Positions 1 to 6,428 of a stretch of DNA of 8,871 nt are shown here, in pieces (positions within the stretch are counted from its first letter, which is position 1; the number at the start of each line of letters is the position of its first letter). The translations under genes and the position numbers were made by a program. The notes under the pieces were generated by a model, which was given only the letters and a program-made list of their open reading frames with translations, did not search any database and was not told the DNA's origin. Origin of the DNA: Desulfovibrio sp. Dsv1 (GTDB lineage Bacteria; Desulfobacterota; Desulfovibrionia; Desulfovibrionales; Desulfovibrionaceae); assembly GCA_000403945.1 (NCBI GenBank), contig APFI01000096.1, positions 1 through 8,871 on the forward strand, in the 5' to 3' direction.

Positions 1-48
1 TGTCGCGAGCCTAACCCGCTTCGTCTTTCGTACATGAGCTATCCCGGC

Positions 49-310
49 CTATTCGGCCTGGCTGGGACAGCCCCAAATCTTTTTCAGATGCAGTTCGCGG
101 CATTCGTCGAGACAGGCCGCGATCATCCGCCGCCCCAACCCCCGGCGACGCAGATCGTCGCGCACCGCCAGGGAACAGATTTTCCCCGGATCCTCCCAGA
201 CCAGAGCGAGGGCGCAGCATGCCCTTCTGGACGCAGACCAGCAAAAGGCCGTGCATGGCATCCTTCACATCATCCAAGTGTGCCTTGCGGAAGAGGCAAT
301 TCCGTTCCAT
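49..310 (-). pseudogene. Remnant of a GNAT-family N-acetyltransferase (frameshifted and truncated)
   Basis: Two reading frames each carry part of one acetyltransferase. From the ATG at 310 the first frame gives an N-terminus of about 35 residues (MERNCLFRKAHLDDVKDA...), the usual start of a GNAT domain. Near 220-205 the similarity jumps to the next frame, which reads CCALALVWEDPGKICSLAV and then RDDLRRRGLGRRMIAACLDE. This is the acetyl-CoA binding segment (motif A, RxxGxG type), and the frame ends at a stop at 49-51. As I recall the related ArgA-like short acetyltransferases of Desulfovibrio, about 25-30 residues are missing at the junction, and most of the C-terminal third is gone after LHLKKIW. 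I infer an out-of-frame internal deletion plus a C-terminal truncation. The start shares a base with the stop of the thioredoxin gene (TAATG), so the ancestral gene was translationally coupled to it. A sequencing error could explain the frame change, but not the missing segments. Confidence 0.65.
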
Positions 311-771
311 TATTTTTGGCTCAAAAGTTTGTCGATGACCATTTTGAGCATGCTTTCGTCGGCCATGCCCGGTTCGGAAAGCACCAGCGTGCCGTCCTTG
401 GCGTAAAAGGCGTTATGCGGAATGCTGCTGACCTGATAGGCCCGCGTGATGTCCCGCCCGGCCAGATAGACCGGATAGTCCATGCCCATTTTTTTGACAA
501 AGGGGGCCACAGGTGTGGCATCCTCGTCCACGGCCAAGCTGATGACCAGGGCGCCCTTGTCCGCATAGACCCTGCTGGTCTTGATCAGTTCGGGAATTTC
601 CACCCGGCAGGGCGGGCACCAAGTGGCAAAAAAGTTGAGCATCACCACTTTGCCCTTGTTTCTGGCCAGCAGATCCATCAGGCCTGCCAGGTTCAGCGAG
701 GGCAATCCCTCGGCCCATGCGACGCAGGGCAGAAGCAGACACAATAGCAGGGGCAGGAATATCTTTTTCAT
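310..771 (-). CDS. TlpA/ResA-type periplasmic thiol-disulfide oxidoreductase
   Basis: A 153-residue thioredoxin-fold protein predicted to act outside the cytoplasm. Residues 1-20 form a signal peptide (MKKIFLPLLLCLLLPCVAWA) with a likely signal peptidase I site after AWA. The active site is W51-C52-P53-P54-C55 in the context NFFATWCPPCRVEIPEL, typical of TlpA/ResA/DsbE-like reductases. A cis-proline loop (SSIP, P118) follows in the expected place. Such proteins usually reduce disulfides in apocytochromes or other envelope proteins; the partner here cannot be read from sequence. I chose the ATG at 771 because it begins the signal peptide and has AGGG six bases upstream. A longer frame reaching back to 867 would overlap the end of metH and bury the signal peptide. 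The gene lies 55 bp behind metH and overlaps the start of the acetyltransferase remnant by one base. The family is secure; the physiological role is not. Confidence 0.9.
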   Translation of the reverse strand: MKKIFLPLLLCLLLPCVAWAEGLPSLNLAGLMDLLARNKGKVVMLNFFATWCPPCRVEIPELIKTSRVYADKGALVISLAVDEDATPVAPFVKKMGMDYPVYLAGRDITRAYQVSSIPHNAFYAKDGTLVLSEPGMADESMLKMVIDKLLSQK

Positions 772-801
772 GATTTGCCCTGAGCACAGCACTAAAGGTT
801 G

Positions 802-818
802 GGGCGGCCGCGCCGCCC
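802..818 (-). other. GC-rich hairpin between metH and the thioredoxin gene
   Basis: A perfect 7-bp inverted repeat (GGGCGGC / GCCGCCC) with a 3-nt loop lies just after the metH stop codon. It is not followed by a clear T run in the direction of transcription (CCAACCTTTAG), so it is a poor intrinsic terminator. It may be a partial terminator or an RNA-processing or stability element that sets the ratio of metH to thioredoxin expression. The structure is seen in the sequence; its role is inference. Confidence 0.4.
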
Positions 819-826
819 GGACGAAG

Positions 827-3232
827 TTACACGAAATTTTTGGCCGCGCGCACGGCGCAGACCGCATCGGGGCAATAGGCGTCGGCGCCGATGGCGTCAG
901 CGAACGCCTGAGTCACGGCCGCGCCGCCCACCATGACCTTGATGGGCAGCTCGCGCTTCCGGATCAGTCGGATGGTGTCCTCCATACGGACCATGGTGGT
1001 GGTCATCAGCGCGGAGAGGCCTATAATACGCGCGTTATGCTCAAGGGCGCAAGCCACAATGGCCTCGGCGGGCACGTCCTTGCCCGCGTCCACCACGTCA
1101 AAACCATGGTTGCCCAGCAGCAGGGCCACGATGTTCTTGCCGATGTCGTGAATGTCCCCCTCCACCGTGGCCATGACGATGACCGGGCGTTCCTCATGGC
1201 CGCGATTGGCCTCCAGACGGGGTTTGAGATGCGCGAAGGCTGTCTGCATGGTTTCAGCGGCGCGGATAAGCTGGGGCAGAAAATACTCCCGCCGCTCGTA
1301 ACGCGCCCCCACTTCGGTGATGGCCGGAATCAGCGTGTCCTGTACCAGAACAAAAGGGTCGGCCCCGGCCTCCAGTTCCGCGTTCAAAAGGGGAAGCACG
1401 TTTTCCCTGTCGCCGTTCAGAACGGCCTCACCCAGGGTTTTGGCGGCCCCGCCCCCACCGTCCCGCCGCAGCATCGCGCCGCCCGCCGGCTTCCACTCGG
1501 CATAGGAGGCGATGAAGGATTCAGCGTGCGGATCATGAGCGCCAAGCACGCGCATGGCGTCCACAGCCTCGCGCAGACACGTGGCCGAGGGATTGGCGAT
1601 GCAGGAGGTCAGGCCCGCGCCCACGGCCATGCTCAGAAATGTGGCGTTGAGCAGTTCGCGGGCAGGTAGACCAAAGGATATATTGGAAAGGCCCAGCGTT
1701 GTGGACAGGCCCTGCGACCGACACCAGCGCGCCATTTCCAGACACTGGCGACCGCCCTCGGCCTTGGAAGACACCGCCAAGGCCAGAATATCCACCATCA
1801 CCAGACGGCGAGAAATGCCCAATGCGGTGGCCCGCTCCAGTAGATGTTCCACAATGCGGATGCGCTCGGCGGCCCGCACCGGCAGTTTCGCCCCCTGCAA
1901 GGGCAGGAGGATGAAGGGCGCGCCGTAATCCCGGCAGAGCGGGCCGAGAACGTCCATGCGGTCGGCTTCGCCGCTGATGGAATTGACCAGGAAAGAACCG
2001 GGGCAGTATGGCAGGGCCTTGGCGATGGCCGCGGCATTGGAGGAATCCAGCGAGAGCGGCAAGGTCAGCCGCCCGACCAGACGCTGAACTAGGTCGGGCA
2101 ATAAAACGGTTTCATCCACCAAGGATGCGCCCACGTTGACGTCCAGCACTCCGGCCCCGGCCTCCACCTGCTGATCAGCCAGCTGCAGGGCCGTGTCGAA
2201 ACGACCTTCCTGCAATTCCTGGGTCAGCGCCTTTTTGCCCGTGGGATTAATGCGTTCGCCGATGACGATCAGGGGTTCGCCCACGCCGATGCGCGCCAGT
2301 CGCGAACGGCTGGTCAGGCAGATGCCGTTCCGGCGCGGCGTTTCCGGCGGCGTGTATGCCATGCCGCGCAAGATTCGGGACAGGGCCGCCAGATGTTGCG
2401 GCGTGGTGCCGCAGCATCCGCCCAGAATACGCGCGCCCAGTCCGGCGAAGGGGGCGGTTTTCCGGGCGAATTCCTCAGGCCCCAGCGGAAAGACTGTCAC
2501 GTTGTCGCGCAGTTCGGGCAGACCGGCGTTGGGTTCGGCCATGACCGGACAGGCGCAGACCGACAGCAGTTCCCGGACCACTGGCAGCATCTGGTCCGGT
2601 CCCAGGCTGCAATTGGTGCCCACCACGTCCACGCCCAGATTCTGCATGGTTTCGGCGAAAATGGCCGGGCTGGAGCCCGTCAGGCTGACACCCTGCTCAA
2701 AGGTCATGGAGACCATGACCGGCAGGTCGCATTCCTGGCGGGCCGCCACCACGGCGGCGCGTGCCTCGGCCAGATCGAACTGGGTTTCCACAAAAATCAG
2801 GTCCGCCCCACCGGCCACCAAGCCACGGATCTGGGCGGCAAAGGCGGCGATGAGGTCGCGCGGATCCACCGGCCCCAGCGGCCTGGCAAACTGGCCGCTG
2901 GGGCCCACATTGCCAGCCACGAAAACAGGCCGTCCGGCGTCGCGCGCCGCTTCGCGGGCCACTTCGGTCATAAGCCTGTTGAAGACGAAAACATCCAGAT
3001 TTTTTGGTAGCTTGAAGGGATTACCGCCAAAGGTGCAGGTGGTCAGCAGGTCCGTCCCGGCGTCCAGGTAGGCATTATGAATGCCCCGCAACACCTGGGG
3101 GCTTTCCATGCAGTATTGTTCCGGGCACATGCCCGCGGGAAGGCCCGAAGCCTGCAGCATGGTCCCCATGCCCCCGTCTAGCAGCAGTGGCCGCCCAAGG
3201 CTCAGCGCATGCCTGAATGTCCCATCAGTCAT
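827..3232 (-). CDS. metH: Cobalamin-dependent methionine synthase lacking the reactivation domain
   Basis: Transfers the methyl group of 5-methyltetrahydrofolate to homocysteine through a cob(I)alamin/methylcobalamin carrier, giving methionine and tetrahydrofolate in the cytoplasm. The 801-residue protein shows three modules in order. The homocysteine-binding barrel (about 1-290) starts with LLLDGGMGTMLQ and has zinc-ligand cysteines at C208 (TNCSLG) and C273-C274 (GGCCGTTP). The pterin-binding barrel (about 315-570) has ERINPTGKK near 326-334 and DVNVG. The cobalamin module has a helical cap (about 600-675) and a Rossmann part (about 683-801) with DIHDIG, whose H695 is the lower cobalt ligand. 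The protein stops where the B12 domain ends, so the C-terminal AdoMet-binding reactivation domain of E. coli-type MetH (about 1,230 residues) is absent. I prefer the ATG at 3232, with AAGAG eight bases upstream; an in-frame GTG at 3241 directly abuts that motif and would add three residues. It is the first gene of the leftward unit. Confidence 0.95.
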   Translation of the reverse strand: MTDGTFRHALSLGRPLLLDGGMGTMLQASGLPAGMCPEQYCMESPQVLRGIHNAYLDAGTDLLTTCTFGGNPFKLPKNLDVFVFNRLMTEVAREAARDAGRPVFVAGNVGPSGQFARPLGPVDPRDLIAAFAAQIRGLVAGGADLIFVETQFDLAEARAAVVAARQECDLPVMVSMTFEQGVSLTGSSPAIFAETMQNLGVDVVGTNCSLGPDQMLPVVRELLSVCACPVMAEPNAGLPELRDNVTVFPLGPEEFARKTAPFAGLGARILGGCCGTTPQHLAALSRILRGMAYTPPETPRRNGICLTSRSRLARIGVGEPLIVIGERINPTGKKALTQELQEGRFDTALQLADQQVEAGAGVLDVNVGASLVDETVLLPDLVQRLVGRLTLPLSLDSSNAAAIAKALPYCPGSFLVNSISGEADRMDVLGPLCRDYGAPFILLPLQGAKLPVRAAERIRIVEHLLERATALGISRRLVMVDILALAVSSKAEGGRQCLEMARWCRSQGLSTTLGLSNISFGLPARELLNATFLSMAVGAGLTSCIANPSATCLREAVDAMRVLGAHDPHAESFIASYAEWKPAGGAMLRRDGGGGAAKTLGEAVLNGDRENVLPLLNAELEAGADPFVLVQDTLIPAITEVGARYERREYFLPQLIRAAETMQTAFAHLKPRLEANRGHEERPVIVMATVEGDIHDIGKNIVALLLGNHGFDVVDAGKDVPAEAIVACALEHNARIIGLSALMTTTMVRMEDTIRLIRKRELPIKVMVGGAAVTQAFADAIGADAYCPDAVCAVRAAKNFV

Positions 3233-3234
3233 TT

Positions 3235-3268
3235 CGTCCACTCTTTGTCGTTAGGGCGGACGCGGACG
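3235..3268 (-). promoter_or_regulatory. Possible structure masking the metH translation start
   Basis: In the metH leader the motif CGTCCGC occurs twice, overlapping by one base (plus-strand 3256-3262 and 3262-3268). Either copy can form seven base pairs, one of them G-U, with GTGGACG at 3241-3235, which lies between the AAGAG ribosome binding site and the ATG. Pairing would close a loop holding most of the AAGAG motif and could reduce initiation. The complementarity is seen; regulation is inferred. No recognisable cobalamin, SAM or SAH riboswitch consensus is present. Confidence 0.3.
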
Positions 3269-3306
3269 CACGGACCGCCCGTGCGGAGCGGGGTCCGGCG
3301 TTTTTT
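3267..3306 (+). terminator. Intrinsic-terminator-like hairpin pointing right, upstream of rpoH
   Basis: CGC-A-CGGACC (3267-3276) pairs with GGTCCGGCG (3292-3300), giving nine base pairs with one bulged A, and the stem is followed at once by six T residues (3301-3306). Two more C-G pairs can form inside. This is a textbook intrinsic-terminator shape for plus-strand transcription. No plus-strand gene lies upstream, because 827-3232 is metH on the other strand. It could end antisense transcription running back through metH, insulating rpoH. Part of the 5' arm can alternatively pair as GCACGG/CCGTGC (3268-3273/3279-3284), so competing folds exist. Confidence 0.5.
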
Positions 3307-3333
3307 GATCTCCGCCGATGACAAGTATATAAA
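3305..3333 (+). promoter_or_regulatory. Candidate sigma-70-type promoter for rpoH
   Basis: TTGATC (3305-3310) and TATAAA (3328-3333) are separated by 17 bp; they match the consensus at 4/6 and 5/6 positions. The predicted start of transcription near 3340 would leave a leader of about 155 nt before rpoH. The -35 element overlaps the T run of the terminator-like hairpin just upstream. A weaker alternative is TTGAAA (3421-3426) with TAGCAT at 17 bp spacing (3444-3449). I see no good sigma-32 promoter (CTTGAA...CCCATNT), so autoregulation is not supported by sequence. Confidence 0.45.
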
Positions 3334-3360
3334 GTTGAGCAACAAGCGCCTAGCACCTTT

Positions 3361-3406
3361 CAGCCTTTCCATCCGGGAAAACCTTCCGGAGAACGGCTGG
3401 ATTTTT
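3361..3406 (+). promoter_or_regulatory. Two-tier stem-loop with T run in the rpoH leader
   Basis: An inner hairpin, TCCGGGA (3372-3378) with TTCCGGA (3384-3390) and a 5-nt loop, sits inside an outer 5-bp stem, CAGCC (3361-3365) with GGCTG (3395-3399). Two bases later comes a run of five T (3402-3406). If transcription starts near 3340 this lies in the 5' leader of rpoH, so it could be an attenuator-like terminator or a structured leader. The rest of the leader to 3497 is AT-rich and shows nothing else clear. Structure seen; function inferred. Confidence 0.35.
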
Positions 3407-3497
3407 AGTACTGAAAAACATTGAAAAGGACAAACCAAAACTATAGCATGAAATATTACCGCATGTTCCGGGCGGCAATAACCGAGTATGAATAAAA

Positions 3498-4637
3498 ATG
3501 AAAAAAAATAATAAGATAGCCCCTTCAACACGGCATGAGAGCGAAAAAGACAAGACAGCCTCCAGAAAAATCGCGCCTGAAATCGAAATCCTTGAGGCTC
3601 CGCGCGACGACAAGTTGGAAAAGCTGGATCTCTTGGACGGCGAAGAGCTGGCGGCAGGTGAAATTCTGGATGTGGACGATGACAAAGACGGCCCGGACGT
3701 GGAGCCGGAACTTGCCTTGGAGGAAGACCACGACGCTCCTCTGCCCGCGCCGAGCCTGCCCCTTCTGCCCTCCCCGACCGGCACGCGCGACAGTCTGCAC
3801 CTCTATTTGCGCGAGGTGAGCCGCTTTCCCATGCTCCAGCCCGAAGAGGAGCATGAGCTGGCCCTGCGTGTGCGCGACCGCAACGATCCGGACGCGGCCT
3901 TCCGGCTGGTCTCCTCCCATCTGCGTCTGGTGGTGCGCATCGCCATGGACTTCCAGCGCCGCTGGATGCAGAATGTGCTGGATCTGGTGCAGGAAGGCAA
4001 CGTGGGCCTGATGCGCGCGGTGAACAAGTTCGACCCGGACAAGGGCATCAAGTTCTCCTATTACGCCTCGTTCTGGATCAAGGCCTACATCCTCAAGTTC
4101 ATCATGGACAACTGGCGGATGGTCAAGATCGGCACCACTCAGGTCCAGCGCAAGCTGTTCTATAATCTGAACCGCGAGCGCCAGAAGCTGATCGCCCAGG
4201 GCTATGATCCGGACGCGGCCATGCTCTCCGAACATCTGGGCGTGACCGAGGAGCAGATCAATGAAATGGAGCAGCGCTTGGCCGCCACGGACCTCTCGCT
4301 CAACGTCCAGGTGAGCGAAGATTCCGGCGGAGCCACCCGCATGGACTTTCTCCCCGCGCTGGGGCCCGGCGTCGAGGACAGCCTGGCCACGGACGAAATC
4401 GCGGGACTGGTGCGTTCGCGCCTGAAAACCATTATGCCCAAACTCAACGAGAAGGAGGTCTACATTCTGCAGAACCGCCTGCTTACCGACGATCCCGTCA
4501 CCTTGCGTGAGATAGGCGAACGATATAACGTCACGCGGGAACGCGTCCGCCAGCTTGAGGCACGACTTCTGGAGAAGATCCGCCAACACCTCACGCTGGA
4601 TATCAAGGACTTTTCAGACGCATGGATACAATCATAA
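3498..4637 (+). CDS. rpoH: RpoH-family (sigma-32, heat-shock) RNA polymerase sigma factor
   Basis: Directs RNA polymerase to a promoter subset, in this family usually heat-shock and protein-quality-control genes. Of the 379 residues, about 98-130 form region 1.2 (SLHLYLREVSRFPMLQPEEE). Region 2 follows (about 135-213), with DLVQEGNVGLMRAVNKFDP in 2.2 and FSYYASFWIKAYI and NWRMVKIGTT in 2.3-2.4. The RpoH box, QRKLFYNL (217-224), separates this group from RpoD. Region 4.2 is the helix-turn-helix at about 334-362 (VTLREIGERYNVTRERVRQL). Classic RpoH proteins are about 285 residues; the excess is an N-terminal extension of about 95 residues with a basic start and a strongly acidic middle (23 Asp/Glu among residues 27-80). 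The start at 3498 has no strong ribosome binding site, but the next in-frame ATG is codon 112, already inside region 1.2. Codons 2-4 lie on a run of eight A (3501-3508). The stop directly abuts the next start. Confidence 0.88.
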   Translation: MKKNNKIAPSTRHESEKDKTASRKIAPEIEILEAPRDDKLEKLDLLDGEELAAGEILDVDDDKDGPDVEPELALEEDHDAPLPAPSLPLLPSPTGTRDSLHLYLREVSRFPMLQPEEEHELALRVRDRNDPDAAFRLVSSHLRLVVRIAMDFQRRWMQNVLDLVQEGNVGLMRAVNKFDPDKGIKFSYYASFWIKAYILKFIMDNWRMVKIGTTQVQRKLFYNLNRERQKLIAQGYDPDAAMLSEHLGVTEEQINEMEQRLAATDLSLNVQVSEDSGGATRMDFLPALGPGVEDSLATDEIAGLVRSRLKTIMPKLNEKEVYILQNRLLTDDPVTLREIGERYNVTRERVRQLEARLLEKIRQHLTLDIKDFSDAWIQS

Positions 4638-6428
4638 ATGAAATGCAAGACCATAGCGCTGCTCTGCGCGTTGACTCTGGCCGCCACGGCTCCGCTTTCC
4701 CTTCTCGGCTGCGGAGGTTGCGCCGGCAACAAACCGCAAGCCGGCCGGACCTCCGACCGGGCAGGCGAAGAGTCCGTGGCCGGGAAGAAATCCGTTCGCG
4801 CACGCGGGAAGTCCACCTCCCTCCAGAGCCTGTCCGTGCGGCCGGTGGAGAGCGAACTTTCGCCCGAGGCGCAGAGTACCTATGCCTATCTGCTCTATAC
4901 CCGGGCGCTGCTGGACGAGGACGAGGCAGCCTTGCTGCAGGCCGCATCCCTGCTCAGGATGTCTCCGGTTCCGGCCAAGGCATGGATGGAGGGCGGGGTC
5001 TGGCTGATGAGCCGCAAGTCCCCCAATGCCGTAATTCTGCTGGAACAGGGCCTGAGCGTCTGGCCTGAAGATATGTCGCTCAATCTGCTCTACGCTGAAG
5101 CGCTTCTGGAGCACGGCATGCCCGAACGCGGCGTGGAACTCATGCGTGCCTACCTGCAAAAGCATCCGGATTCCTTGGACGCCCGTCTGGAGTTGGCCCT
5201 GCTGCTGGTCAAAGGCAAACAATTCACGGAAGCCGAAAAACTGCTCAACAGCGTGACGGCCGAACAGCGTTCCCCCCTGGTGGACTATTATCACGCCAGA
5301 GCGCTGATCGGCATGGAGCGCCGCAACGAGGGCATCCCCTATCTCCAGAAGGCCATCAGGGAAATGCCGGACTTTGTGGAGGCCATGGCCGAGCTGGCCT
5401 TCATTTACGAGCAGCGCGGGGATCTGCGCGAAGCCCGCAATGTCTATGAAAAACTGATCAGGCTCAATTTCTCCACCCAGGAAGTGGCTCTCAGGCTGGT
5501 GAACATCTCCCTGCGCCTGAAGCAGCCCGAAAAAGCCCTCCAGTATATGCGTCTGGGCCCGGGCACCGTGCCCTTCAAACTGACGGTGGCCAGCATGTTC
5601 ATGGATTCGCGCCACTATCTCCAGGCCGAAAACCTGCTCAAGCAGATCGTGGCCGACGACGGCGCCCCCGGTGATGTCTATCTGCTGCTGGCGGATCTGG
5701 CCTACGAGCAGCGTCGTGATCTGTCCATGGCCCTATCCTGGCTGGATAAGATGCCGCCCACCAGCAAAAGCTCCGGACGCGCCCGCCTGTTGCGCGCCCA
5801 ACTTCTGGCCGAAGCCGGGCAGAACGACAACGCCCTCAAGGTGGTGCGTCAGGGACGGAAAGACTTTGCCGAGATTCCCGGCTTTCAGGAGTTTGAAATC
5901 CGCCTGCTGGCCCGTCAGAAACAGATGCCGGACGCGCTCAAGGTGGCCCGCGAGGCGGTGAAAACATGGCCGGACAATACGGATCTGGCCTTTCTGCTGG
6001 GTTCCCTGCTGGACGAAACCGGTGACAAGAAGGGTGCTTTCACGGTCATGGAAGACATCCTGACAAACCATCCGGACAACTATCAGGCGCTCAACTATGT
6101 GGGTTACACTCTGGCCGAGGAAAACCGGGATCTGGAGCGGGCCGTCAACCTGCTGGTCAAGGCCAACGAGCTTTCGCCCGATCAGGCTTATATTGTGGAT
6201 TCCCTGGCCTGGGCCTTGTTCAAATCCGGCCGTCTGGAAGAGGCTCTGCGCGAAATACGCCGGGCCGTGAAGCTAGGCAATCAGGTGGAGTCTTCCATAT
6301 GGGAACATTACGGCGACATCGCCCAGCGTATGGGGCTCAAAGACGAGGCCCGCAAGGCCTATCAGAAGGCTCTGGACCTCAAACCCGCCAATGCCAAAAC
6401 CTTGCGGCAGCGGCTTTCAACATTATGA
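4638..6428 (+). CDS. TPR-repeat lipoprotein
   Basis: A 596-residue predicted lipoprotein that probably acts as a scaffold in the cell envelope. The signal peptide (1-24) ends in a lipobox, LLG-C25, and the residue after the cysteine is Gly, not Asp, which would favour outer-membrane sorting under the E. coli rule. A low-complexity linker (about 26-75) leads into helical TPR repeats from about 80 to the end. The clearest are near 147-245 and 448-585, for example NYQALNYVGYTLAEENRDLE and LAWALFKSGRLEEALREI. As I recall, a TPR gene next to lolB is also found in Pseudomonas, which supports pairing it with the next gene. It starts at the base after the rpoH stop, with no strong ribosome binding site, and overlaps the next gene by 4 nt (ATGA), so expression is probably coupled. 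No catalytic motif is seen; the exact role is unknown. Confidence 0.85.
   Translation: MKCKTIALLCALTLAATAPLSLLGCGGCAGNKPQAGRTSDRAGEESVAGKKSVRARGKSTSLQSLSVRPVESELSPEAQSTYAYLLYTRALLDEDEAALLQAASLLRMSPVPAKAWMEGGVWLMSRKSPNAVILLEQGLSVWPEDMSLNLLYAEALLEHGMPERGVELMRAYLQKHPDSLDARLELALLLVKGKQFTEAEKLLNSVTAEQRSPLVDYYHARALIGMERRNEGIPYLQKAIREMPDFVEAMAELAFIYEQRGDLREARNVYEKLIRLNFSTQEVALRLVNISLRLKQPEKALQYMRLGPGTVPFKLTVASMFMDSRHYLQAENLLKQIVADDGAPGDVYLLLADLAYEQRRDLSMALSWLDKMPPTSKSSGRARLLRAQLLAEAGQNDNALKVVRQGRKDFAEIPGFQEFEIRLLARQKQMPDALKVAREAVKTWPDNTDLAFLLGSLLDETGDKKGAFTVMEDILTNHPDNYQALNYVGYTLAEENRDLERAVNLLVKANELSPDQAYIVDSLAWALFKSGRLEEALREIRRAVKLGNQVESSIWEHYGDIAQRMGLKDEARKAYQKALDLKPANAKTLRQRLSTL

Noticed and set aside
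34..747. Plus-strand open frame opposite the thioredoxin gene and acetyltransferase remnant
   Set aside because: The sense strand carries a signal peptide and a WCPPC active site; the opposite product has no features.
581..1669. Long plus-strand open frame opposite metH (also 2193-3071 and 2393-3010)
   Set aside because: Antisense to a gene with full MetH motifs. The translated products are rich in His/Gly/Arg with no domain, and open opposite frames are common in GC-rich coding DNA.
3242..3360. Known riboswitch (SAM, SAH or cobalamin) upstream of metH
   Set aside because: I looked for the conserved core motifs on the minus strand and found none; only simple inverted repeats are present.
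3420..3450. Sigma-32 autoregulatory promoter for rpoH
   Set aside because: ATTGAAA resembles the -35 element, but there is no CCCAT-like -10 at suitable spacing.
3525..4589. Long minus-strand open frame opposite rpoH (and 4632-5615 opposite the TPR gene)
   Set aside because: Composition is biased (Gln, His and Gly rich), there are no recognisable motifs, and the sense strand encodes clear families.
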